The notes beneath the pieces are model-generated. The model saw only the letters and a program-made list of their open reading frames with translations. It was not told the DNA's origin and did not search any database. From contig DIVO01000068.1 of the NCBI GenBank assembly GCA_002428285.1, positions 1-16,552 of the forward strand: a stretch of DNA of 16,552 nt. The letters run 5' to 3'. A program made the translations under genes and the position numbers. Source of the DNA: Patescibacteria group bacterium UBA6130 (GTDB lineage: Bacteria > Patescibacteriota > Microgenomatia > UBA12405 > UBA6130). Positions 5,521 through 11,639 of this stretch are shown here, piece after piece; position 1 is the first letter of the stretch; each line of letters opens with the position of its first letter.

Positions 5521-6969
5521 ATGAATAAATTCAAGTTTATTTTATCATTATCTTTGCTGTTGGTAATTATTCTAACAGGGGCAAAAGGTGTAAACGCCCA
5601 AGATTTTGATTGGATAAAAAATAAATTTGGCATTCACATCCTGAATTCAACTAGTGAAATTTTTAAAGCAAAGGAATTATTACAAAAAGATGGGGGAGAG
5701 TGGTCCTGGTTAACTATAGTTATAAGATCTGACGAATTGAATAAAAAACAATGGCAAGAGTTTTTTGATATCTGCAGACAAGAACACTTTATTCCTCTAG
5801 TTAGAATTGCCACAAAAGTAGAAAATGGCAATTGGCAATCACCAACTGAAAGTGAAGTGAATGAAATGGTTAACTTTCTAAACGAATTAAATTGGCCGAC
5901 AAGAGATAAATTTATAATTCTCTACAATGAGCCAAATAGGTCTGACGAGTGGGGAGGTAAAGCAGATCCTGCAGGTTATGCAAAAATTATTAAATATGCT
6001 AGTGAACTTTTCAAAAAAAATGATGAGAACTATTATGTTTTAAGTGCAGGTCTAGATTTAGCAGCTCCTAATTCACCCTCTAATTTTTATTCAGCGGAAA
6101 AGTTTTACCAAGAAATGCTAAACAGCGAACCAAATATTTTCGCAAATATCGACGGAATAGCTTCTCACTCGTATCCAAATCACGGATTTATTGGCAGTCC
6201 TTATGACTTAGGAAAAACAAGCATCAGAGGCTATGAATGGGAGCTAGAGTATTTAAAATCCCTCGGAGTTGAAAAAAATCTTTATGTTTTCATTACCGAA
6301 ACCGGCTGGCCCCACCAAGAGGGGGAGAAAATTATTAGTAAGTATTTTAGCAGCGACTCTCTGGCAGATAAATATAAAGCGGCATTTGAAATTTGGAATA
6401 ACGACGATAGAGTAAAGGTATTTACGCCTTTTTTACTTAGCTACCAATATGAGCCTTTTGATCATTTTTCTTGGACAAAACCTGATGGTAGTTTTTATCC
6501 TCACGCTTTTATTCTCGGAGAAAAGAAGGAAAACAATAACCCAATTCAAATAAACCAGGCCGAAGTTTTGAAAATTGATTTTCCCTATTTCTTGATACCC
6601 GAAAATAAGTATAAAGGAAAAATATTGTTAAAAAACACCGGACAAAAGATATGGGGTGAAAACGAAAAATTTTGTTTTTCAAGCAAGGAGATGTCAGGAG
6701 TTGAGATAACTGGTCTTTGTCAAAGTGAAAATATACTAATCAACCCACAAGAATCTACTTGGTTTGATTTTGAGTTTCTGTTTACCGAGAATCAAGAACA
6801 TATTTCTTTTGGATGGGAAAACCTTCCCGAATTAGAGTTAAAACCTCTGATTTCCAAAAAAACTCATATCTATAAATCAGAAGTTAGTTTGGTTCAAAAA
6901 ATTTCACAAAGCTGGTATAATCGAATGCAAACCTTATCCAGTCTGATAACAAAGCATCTGCGCCCATAG
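5521..6969 (+). CDS. Secreted clan-A (TIM-barrel) glycoside hydrolase with C-terminal beta-sandwich domain
   Basis: A 482-residue protein with a signal peptide (about 1-26: MNKFKF, a hydrophobic core, then VNAQ). Residues 30-330 look like a (beta/alpha)8 glycosidase. The likely acid/base is E137 in ILYNEPNR, in the Asn-Glu-Pro context of clan GH-A strand 4, and the likely nucleophile is E260 in FITETGWP near strand 7. About 123 residues separate them, in the usual range. SHSY at 215-218 fits an active-site strand. Residues 345-450 are probably a beta-sandwich; LKNTGQKIWG (370-379) recalls NBR1-like domains, which carry an N-T-G..W motif. The substrate cannot be told; extracellular or surface polysaccharide is likely. 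The stop codon lies inside the following tRNA-Lys gene. Exact GH family (5, 39, 10 or other) is not resolved. Confidence 0.78.
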   Translation: MNKFKFILSLSLLLVIILTGAKGVNAQDFDWIKNKFGIHILNSTSEIFKAKELLQKDGGEWSWLTIVIRSDELNKKQWQEFFDICRQEHFIPLVRIATKVENGNWQSPTESEVNEMVNFLNELNWPTRDKFIILYNEPNRSDEWGGKADPAGYAKIIKYASELFKKNDENYYVLSAGLDLAAPNSPSNFYSAEKFYQEMLNSEPNIFANIDGIASHSYPNHGFIGSPYDLGKTSIRGYEWELEYLKSLGVEKNLYVFITETGWPHQEGEKIISKYFSSDSLADKYKAAFEIWNNDDRVKVFTPFLLSYQYEPFDHFSWTKPDGSFYPHAFILGEKKENNNPIQINQAEVLKIDFPYFLIPENKYKGKILLKNTGQKIWGENEKFCFSSKEMSGVEITGLCQSENILINPQESTWFDFEFLFTENQEHISFGWENLPELELKPLISKKTHIYKSEVSLVQKISQSWYNRMQTLSSLITKHLRP

Positions 6970-7032
6970 CTCAACCGGCAGAGCACCCGCCTCTTAAGCG
7001 GATGGTTGAAGGTTCGAGTCCTTCTGGGCGCA
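6960..7032 (+). tRNA. tRNA-Lys (anticodon CTT), CCA not encoded
   Basis: A 73-base cloverleaf with acceptor stem GCGCCCA/TGGGCGC, D arm GCTC/GAGC, anticodon loop CTCTTAA (anticodon CTT), and T arm GAAGG/CCTTC with TTCGAGT. The discriminator is A, followed by CAA. The outermost anticodon-stem pair (27-43) is a C-A mismatch. Its first 10 bases are the last codons and stop of the glycosidase gene (CGC CCA TAG), so it is probably cut out of the same transcript. Confidence 0.94.
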
Positions 7033-7036
7033 CAAA

Positions 7037-7435
7037 TTAGGGAGAAATATAGATATCCCAATCCAAAGAAGGAAACTCAAGATTATCTTCTTCAAGTCTA
7101 ATGCCTTCAATAACTTTCTGATCGTTTTTCAACTCCTGTAAAAATCCTGGCTGAGTTGTAAGAGTTGGAATTGGAGTAGGAGATAGTTGACCTTGTGTAG
7201 TAGGAATAACTTTATCTTTAACTGACACAAAAACCAATAATAAAGCAATAATTCCTATAAATGACAAAGCAACAATTGCTACTTTTATCGATAATAATTT
7301 TTCAAACCAATTTCTTTTTGCATTGTCATTCAATGGACTTTCAGATTCAAAATCCTGAAAAATCGGTTCATTGCTTTCAAAAGACTGATTTTTCAAAAAA
7401 TTGATGTTTTGTTCCGATTTGGTTATTTTTTTCAT
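7037..7435 (-). CDS. Single-pass membrane protein of unknown function
   Basis: A 132-residue protein not recognised as a known family. Residues 1-48 are a charged cytoplasmic segment, 51-72 form one hydrophobic transmembrane helix (KVAIVALSFIGI onward), and 77-96 are a Pro/Thr-rich linker (SPTPIPTLTT). A short acidic outer tail ends in FPSLDWDIYISP. The start overlaps the preceding gene's stop by 4 bases (ATGA), so the two are translationally coupled and probably work together at the cell surface. It ends only 4 bases from the 3' end of the oppositely oriented tRNA-Lys. The N-in/C-out topology is inferred from the linker and flanking charge. Confidence 0.65.
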   Translation of the reverse strand: MKKITKSEQNINFLKNQSFESNEPIFQDFESESPLNDNAKRNWFEKLLSIKVAIVALSFIGIIALLLVFVSVKDKVIPTTQGQLSPTPIPTLTTQPGFLQELKNDQKVIEGIRLEEDNLEFPSLDWDIYISP

Positions 7436-8202
7436 CTGTTCAACTTAAAATCATTAGTAATGATCTCCTGAATAATTCTTAAATGATTTTGTAATTGATT
7501 ATGATAATCATTAATTTCGGTAATTAAAGAGTTTTGACTTTTACTTCTTTCATCCATTAACTCTTCTTCAGGAAAATTTATAATTGCTTGCACAATGACC
7601 TCATTTTGGGAATTGATAGAACTTAAAGAGTTTTGCAGATCTCTATCATAATATAAACTTATCTCGGCTTGTCCATACTCTTCCTTTAACTTTTGAACAA
7701 TATCGGTTCCATATTTCAAGTGGAGTTTATTAAGTTTATTAAAATATATAACGTCTTTTATTAACTTTGATAAATTATTGTAATAAACTCTGTTTTCCTC
7801 AATTAGATCTGAAAAACTGTTTAAAGAATCTAAGTCATCAATTGCCTGAATTGATTCATTCATATCATCGAGATCGGCAATAACAGAATCAACCATTTGC
7901 TTTATTTGAGAATAATCTTGGGTATCATTTTTGGATAATTGTAGTTGTTCATATAAATGCTGGAAGTAGGTTTTTAATACTAAGTTACGAGAAACAATAA
8001 CTTGTCTTTGCGAGGCAATAGCTTTACTTTTGCTATCTATGCTCTGAAAATCTAAATAGCTTAATTTATTTATCCTGTACTGCTCTTGGTCCTGTCTATA
8101 AAGATCAAAATTATAGAGAAAATCAGATCGATACTTTTCCTGAGCAAAAATAAGCCCTGGAAAAAAAAGAACAACAAAAGCCAAAATATATCTCATTTTC
8201 AT
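7432..8202 (-). CDS. Secreted helical protein of unknown function
   Basis: A 256-residue protein starting MKMRYILAF; the next in-frame ATG at 8196 is an alternative. The open frame continues upstream to 8244 but only by reading through tRNA-Leu, so those 14 residues are discarded. Residues 3-20 form a signal peptide with likely cleavage near FAQ (19-21). The mature part is rich in Gln, Asn, Asp, Leu and Ile with long heptad-like helices and no cysteine, suggesting an extracytoplasmic coiled-coil or helical-bundle protein. No enzyme motif is visible. The first base of the start codon is the A of the encoded CCA of tRNA-Leu, leaving no room for a separate leader or ribosome site. It is coupled by ATGA to the membrane protein downstream. 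Confidence 0.65.
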   Translation of the reverse strand: MKMRYILAFVVLFFPGLIFAQEKYRSDFLYNFDLYRQDQEQYRINKLSYLDFQSIDSKSKAIASQRQVIVSRNLVLKTYFQHLYEQLQLSKNDTQDYSQIKQMVDSVIADLDDMNESIQAIDDLDSLNSFSDLIEENRVYYNNLSKLIKDVIYFNKLNKLHLKYGTDIVQKLKEEYGQAEISLYYDRDLQNSLSSINSQNEVIVQAIINFPEEELMDERSKSQNSLITEINDYHNQLQNHLRIIQEIITNDFKLNR

Positions 8203-8287
8203 GGTGCCGCAGAGAGGAGTTGAACCTCCACGAGCATAGCTCACACGGTCCTAAGCCGTGCCTGTCTGCCAGTTCCAGCACTGCGGC
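8202..8287 (-). tRNA. tRNA-Leu (anticodon TAG), CCA encoded
   Basis: An 86-base class II tRNA. The acceptor stem is GCCGCAG/CTGCGGC, the anticodon stem CACGG/CCGTG with loop CTTAGGA (anticodon TAG), followed by a long variable arm with GAGC/GCTC pairing. The T loop is TTCAACT. Discriminator A and CCA are encoded (8202-8205). The final A is also the first base of the next gene's ATG. Confidence 0.95.
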
Positions 8288-8304
8288 TAACAAAGTCGTA
8301 AATA

Positions 8305-8332
8305 ATTCTAACATGTCCGCATCTTTCAACAA
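8305..8332 (-). promoter_or_regulatory. Promoter of tRNA-Leu (extended -10)
   Basis: Minus strand TTGTTG (8327-8332), a 16-base spacer and TAGAAT (8305-8310) preceded by TGT, an extended -10. The predicted start is about 8298, 11 bases before tRNA-Leu. The promoter overlaps an AT-rich inverted repeat (8327-8347) at the end of the lysozyme gene. Confidence 0.5.
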
Positions 8333-8333
8333 A

Positions 8334-8858
8334 TCAAATATTTGTTGAAATTTCATTCATGAATTTGGTCACGGCAGATGCCCAATAACTGCATGGAGGT
8401 GCATATACCGGAGCTATTTTCTCGGGAGTATCATAACCCCTGTCATAATAGTTTTCTCTTAATGCTTTTGACACAGTATCAATTGAGTCATACCAATCTT
8501 TAAAGCTAATATAGCCTCCGCCCCAGCCATAGGCATTATATGTTCCAGGAACCATTTGTGTTGCAAAAGCTGATTCCAACCCTGAAATAGCCGGTAGCAA
8601 TCTCCAGTCTATTCCGTATTTATCTGCGCTTATAATAAATTGAGCAGAATAATCAGCTAAAGGTGAGTTTATTCTGGTTAAATAAGCATGAAGCTTTAAA
8701 TATCTTTCATCCACAGCGAAGCTTTGCTTTGTCTGTTCAGTTAACAACTCAGCAGACGAATTGGCATCATAAAAATTTAAATCAATATAATCGCTTGCCT
8801 TCACAGGCCTGGTAGAGAGTGCAAATAAAATAAACAAAAGAGATATGTTTTTTTTCAT
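8334..8858 (-). CDS. Secreted lysozyme/glucosaminidase-like protein (copy 1)
   Basis: A 174-residue protein with a signal peptide (about 1-21). The body resembles the lysozyme-fold glucosaminidase/lytic transglycosylase group widespread in CPR genomes. E95 in LPAISGLESAFA is the likely catalytic acid, followed by NAYGWGGG (108-115), a segment DSIDTVSKALREN (124-136) and WASAVTKFM at the end. Such enzymes cut the glycan strands of peptidoglycan and may remodel the cell's own wall or attack a host's. It is a paralogue of the protein at 10023-10646: both carry NSP(L/I)AD, then YG(I/L)D-type and WRLL/YRLL, then ES. Its leader begins with a strong promoter and a terminator-like hairpin, so expression may be controlled by attenuation. 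Enzyme activity is inferred, not proven. Confidence 0.75.
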   Translation of the reverse strand: MKKNISLLFILFALSTRPVKASDYIDLNFYDANSSAELLTEQTKQSFAVDERYLKLHAYLTRINSPLADYSAQFIISADKYGIDWRLLPAISGLESAFATQMVPGTYNAYGWGGGYISFKDWYDSIDTVSKALRENYYDRGYDTPEKIAPVYAPPCSYWASAVTKFMNEISTNI

Positions 8859-8898
8859 GTTTGGTAAAAGCGATCAAATAAGTAATTTAAGGGGGTGC

Positions 8899-8940
8899 AA
8901 AAAAAATCCCAGAGTTAACCAATAATAGGCAACCCCAGGA
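8899..8940 (-). terminator. Terminator-like hairpin right after a transcription start (attenuator or short RNA end)
   Basis: On the minus strand the arms at 8931-8940 and 8907-8916 form 10 consecutive pairs (UCCUGGGGUU with AACUCUGGGA) around a 14-base loop, followed directly by eight U (8899-8906). Three pairs are G-U, which would be A-C mismatches in plus-strand RNA, so the structure is specific to minus transcripts. It starts 3 bases after the predicted transcript start at 8943. Confidence 0.65.
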
Positions 8941-8949
8941 TCTGACTCT

Positions 8950-8977
8950 ATTATAGCAGATACTATATACATGTCAA
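8950..8977 (-). promoter_or_regulatory. Near-consensus promoter ahead of lysozyme gene 1
   Basis: On the minus strand a perfect TTGACA (8972-8977), a 16-base spacer and a perfect TATAAT (8950-8955) preceded by TGC, so also an extended -10. The predicted start is 8943. This is the strongest promoter by sequence in the window. It drives into the hairpin at 8899-8940 before reaching the lysozyme gene at 8858. Confidence 0.7.
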
Positions 8978-9101
8978 GGGGCAATAATACCAAACCCACT
9001 TAAACCTAGCCTAAATCACACTATATAGAATACATATATAAACCTCTAATTTATGTAATATGCTGTGGATATCTTTAGAAAAAGATCAAATTACTTCCGA
9101 G

Positions 9102-9137
9102 TAAGAATAAACTACCGCTCAGCAAGCTGATGCGGTA
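9102..9137 (-). terminator. Possible terminator after the methyltransferase gene
   Basis: On the minus strand TACCGC and TCAG pair with CTGA and GCGGTA around a CTTG loop, with one bulged base (9113-9137), followed by the moderately U-rich GTTTATTCTT. It lies 41 bases after the methyltransferase stop. The plus strand could fold the same way, ending in TTTTG. Confidence 0.4.
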
Positions 9138-9177
9138 TTTTGAAACAAGTCCAGAAAAGTTTGTTTTTTTATCGCAT

Positions 9178-10029
9178 TCATCCGTCCAGCTTGCTGTACG
9201 GTATTCTGCGAGTCAAAATAAAAAGGCTTGGAGCGAAATTAAAGTGTGAAAGGATAGTCTGCATTGAAGATTCTATCTTTAATAAAGTAGGCAAGGGGAG
9301 CAGTTTCTTTAATAATCTAAGGCGGAAATTAGATACTGATAATCTTTTTACTATTTTATAATCATTTTCTTTAAGCTCCCGAGAAATCTGGGTATAACTA
9401 TAGTTATAAAATTGAATATACTTATTATTCTTTTTTTCACTGCTCCTGATATCCATTCGGCTGTCATCAAAAAGAGCTGATAAGTTTAATTTTAAGATGT
9501 TTGAAAGCATATATTTAAAATTCTTCTTATTCGGCATTTCCAATATAAAATAGCCTTGCGGCGAAAGAGATTGGTTAACATCACGAAAAAGTCGGCCGGG
9601 ATTATCAAGGTGGTGAAGCACTCTTACCATGATTACTAAATCAAATCTTTTGTTTAGACTAACAATACTTGCCGCATCAGCTTTTTCATATTTAAAATTG
9701 GCATAATCTTTTAAATATTCTTCCCCTTGAGAAATAAGTTTTTCTGAAGGTTCGAGTAATAGAGCATTTTTTACTTTATTAAGATAAAACTTTGAGACTC
9801 TTCCGAAACCAGCTCCTATTTCTAAAACACTTGCTTTTCCCAATCTATCTTTTCCAATTTCTTCAAAAAGCTTATCTAGGGCAATTTTTTCGGATAAATG
9901 CTCATATTCTCTACCTCTCCAGTAATCTCTATAATCAAATTGGTTATCGTCATAGTAAGCAACAGAAGACTTGCTGTGTGGTGTTGTATTGGGATTATCT
10001 TTTTGGTTCAGGTATTTTTCTCTCACCAT
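9178..10029 (-). CDS. Class I SAM-dependent methyltransferase
   Basis: A 283-residue protein with a Methyltransf_11/23-type Rossmann core. Motif I is VLEIGAGFG (68-76), the acidic residue binding the SAM ribose is E93 in LLEPSE, motif II is FDLVIMVRVLHHL (129-141), and a post-core strand is GYFILEMPN (159-167). The first 45 residues (YYDDNQFDYRDYWRGREYEH) are rich in aromatic residues, as in methyltransferases of glycan or cell-surface biosynthesis. The C-terminal 100 residues are basic and probably bind the substrate, which cannot be told. Its ATG overlaps the stop of the lysozyme-like gene upstream by 7 bases, so the two are translationally coupled. It probably acts in the cytoplasm; a role in envelope sugar or lipid modification is inferred from its neighbours. 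Confidence 0.8.
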   Translation of the reverse strand: MVREKYLNQKDNPNTTPHSKSSVAYYDDNQFDYRDYWRGREYEHLSEKIALDKLFEEIGKDRLGKASVLEIGAGFGRVSKFYLNKVKNALLLEPSEKLISQGEEYLKDYANFKYEKADAASIVSLNKRFDLVIMVRVLHHLDNPGRLFRDVNQSLSPQGYFILEMPNKKNFKYMLSNILKLNLSALFDDSRMDIRSSEKKNNKYIQFYNYSYTQISRELKENDYKIVKRLSVSNFRLRLLKKLLPLPTLLKIESSMQTILSHFNFAPSLFILTRRIPYSKLDG

Positions 10030-10646
10030 TGATTTTCTTCCATCTCGTCCATAAATTGTCTGACACCCCTAGCCCAAGAACCATCTGAGGAAGGGGTATA
10101 ACGCTTCATGATTTCTTCGGGCTCTCGAAGTCCTTGATCGATATAATTTTCTTTCAAGCCTTTGGCCACAGTTTTAATAGATTCTTCATAAGAATCAAAT
10201 CTTAGAGTTCCCTGACTATGAATGCCCCAACCCCAACAGTTATAAGAATTTTCGGGTATTTTTTTGCATAAATTAGACTCCTGTTGAGCTATAGCGACCA
10301 AAAGTCTGTAATCAAGCCCATTATCTTGAGAAATTTTAAAAATATAATCAGCATGATCAGCAATTGGAGAATTATAATGTTCTAAGTATTTTTTCAAAAT
10401 CAATGGTCTGGAATCAGCCCCAACGGCATAAACATCCATTGTAACTTCATCTTTCTGACTAGATGATAAAAATCCCAATCCATTACTCAGTAAATAATGA
10501 AAGCTGCCGGCTTTAAATTTATGTGCATCTTCACTTAACCCTGAAGCAGAAGATGAATTATAAGACAAAAACAAATAACATTGTCCGGCAACAATAATCG
10601 GAAAAAATAAAAAGAAACAAAACACAGATAAAATCTTTGCTTTCAT
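10023..10646 (-). CDS. Secreted lysozyme/glucosaminidase-like protein (copy 2)
   Basis: A 207-residue paralogue of the protein at 8334-8858. It has an N-terminal signal peptide or anchor (about 1-22, MKAKILSVFCFFLFFPIIVAG). A longer linker is followed by the lysozyme-like part: NSPIADHAD (92-100), LDYRLLVAIAQQES (111-124) with E123 as the likely catalytic acid, NCWGWG (136-141), and a C-terminal WARGVRQFMDEM (191-202). Cysteines C127 and C137 flank the active site and could form a disulfide, which copy 1 lacks. It is the first gene of a two-gene operon with the methyltransferase and is divergent from tig. On the minus strand a TTGACA at 10679-10684 lies 20 bases before GATAAT, a spacer longer than ideal. 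If used, that promoter would give a leaderless mRNA. Peptidoglycan cleavage is inferred. Confidence 0.75.
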   Translation of the reverse strand: MKAKILSVFCFFLFFPIIVAGQCYLFLSYNSSSASGLSEDAHKFKAGSFHYLLSNGLGFLSSSQKDEVTMDVYAVGADSRPLILKKYLEHYNSPIADHADYIFKISQDNGLDYRLLVAIAQQESNLCKKIPENSYNCWGWGIHSQGTLRFDSYEESIKTVAKGLKENYIDQGLREPEEIMKRYTPSSDGSWARGVRQFMDEMEENQW

Positions 10647-10721
10647 GCTTAAATTATCCTGTCACAATTCAAAAAATATGTCAACTTATCAAATATATTT
10701 CACCCTACATCCTGGACAATT

Positions 10722-10750
10722 TTGACAAGATTTAAAAATTTGGGTAAACT
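10722..10750 (+). promoter_or_regulatory. Leaderless promoter of tig
   Basis: A perfect TTGACA (10722-10727), a 17-base spacer and TAAACT (10745-10750). The expected start, seven bases after the -10 box, is 10757, exactly the A of the ATG. No Shine-Dalgarno sequence is present. Confidence 0.65.
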
Positions 10751-10756
10751 AAGCCC

Positions 10757-11623
10757 ATGTCTGACAAAAAACAAAAAGATAAAAATCTTCAGTGGATAGA
10801 CAAAAACACCTTTCAATTATCCATAAGCCTTAAGAAGGAAGAGCTAAAAAATGCCTATGATGAAGCTATCAAACATATAGCTTCGGAAATTAAAATCGAC
10901 GGCTTTAGAAAAGGAAAAGCTCCCAAAGACATTGTTGAGAAAAACACTGATAAAGATAAAATTTATCAAGAAGCATTGCAGAAAATTCTTCCAAAAGCTT
11001 ATCTAGAAAAGATCAAAGAGCTAGATCTTAAGCCAATAATTAATCCTAAATTCCAAATCACATCAGCCCAGGAAGGAAATGATTGGGAAGTGATTGCAAC
11101 AGCAGCACAGAAACCCGAAATTGATCTGTTTGACTACAAAGAAAAAATCAAAGAAGTAAATGCAAAGGTAAAAATCTGGACTCCCAACAAGGAAACACAA
11201 CCTGACAAAGAAGGCGAAAACAAAGAGCAAGGGGTAAATAAACAAAAAGAGAATCAAATTCAAAAAATATTAGACACATTATTATCAGTGGTTAAAATTG
11301 AAATTCCCAGTATTATTACCGAACAAGAACTAAACAGAAGAATGAGCGGCTTATTTGATCAATTACAAAGCATGGGATTAACCCCACAAGCATATGCAGA
11401 ATCAAAAGGAACAACAATCGAATACATCAGGAAAAATATAAGCAAGCAAATTGAGGATAATTATAAAATAGAATTTGCCCTTGAAGAAATAGCTGAAAAA
11501 GAGAAAATCAAAGTTGAAAAAGAAGAGTTGGAAAAAATATCCAAAGGACAACCTGTTGATCAACATTATTTATCTCACCTTTTAAGACAACAAAAAACTA
11601 TTGAATACCTCTCAAACCTGTAG
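10757..11623 (+). CDS. tig: Trigger factor lacking the PPIase domain
   Basis: A 288-residue ribosome-bound chaperone for nascent chains. The N-terminal ribosome-docking domain (about 10-130) carries the signature GFRKGKAP at 49-56. Canonical trigger factor (about 430 residues) then has an FKBP-type prolyl isomerase domain. Here the sequence passes through a short charged linker (142-168, KEGENKEQGVNKQKEN) straight into the C-terminal chaperone domain, with IPSIITEQELNRRM (183-196) and SMGLTPQAYAESKG (205-218) matching its arms. The chaperone cradle is thus present without isomerase activity. It sits upstream of a set of translation genes and has its own promoter that predicts a leaderless message. 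Confidence 0.88.
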   Translation: MSDKKQKDKNLQWIDKNTFQLSISLKKEELKNAYDEAIKHIASEIKIDGFRKGKAPKDIVEKNTDKDKIYQEALQKILPKAYLEKIKELDLKPIINPKFQITSAQEGNDWEVIATAAQKPEIDLFDYKEKIKEVNAKVKIWTPNKETQPDKEGENKEQGVNKQKENQIQKILDTLLSVVKIEIPSIITEQELNRRMSGLFDQLQSMGLTPQAYAESKGTTIEYIRKNISKQIEDNYKIEFALEEIAEKEKIKVEKEELEKISKGQPVDQHYLSHLLRQQKTIEYLSNL

Positions 11624-11629
11624 TAAAAT
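11601..11629 (+). promoter_or_regulatory. Near-leaderless promoter inside the end of tig
   Basis: TTGAAT (11601-11606), a 17-base spacer and TAAAAT (11624-11629). The predicted start at 11636 leaves a 4-base leader before the ATG at 11640. The -35 box lies within the tig coding sequence and the -10 box begins just after its stop codon. Confidence 0.5.
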
Positions 11630-11639
11630 CTCATAAGTA

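Larger units (their letters stand above)
8859..9177. other. 319-base intergenic region with promoter, attenuator and terminator-like hairpins
   Basis: No protein gene is supported here. The region contains, for minus-strand transcription, a probable terminator of the methyltransferase operon (9102-9137), a near-perfect promoter (8950-8977), and a hairpin plus U8 (8899-8940) before the lysozyme start. Between 8980 and 9100 there is only AT-rich DNA in which I see nothing definite. Confidence 0.5.

Noticed and set aside
8203..8244. Upstream start of the secreted helical protein
   Set aside because: The extra 14 residues come from tRNA-Leu, and the signal peptide starts at the ATG at 8202 or 8196.
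8327..8347. AT-only inverted repeat (CAACAAAT / ATTTGTTG) at the lysozyme stop codon
   Set aside because: It has no U run on either strand and a weak A-T stem, so it is not a convincing terminator; an operator role cannot be shown.
9127..9141. CTGATGCGGTATTTT, which recalls a common cloning-vector segment
   Set aside because: The match is only about 15 bases, flanking bases differ, and it is part of a local hairpin with a similar neighbour, so contamination is not supported.
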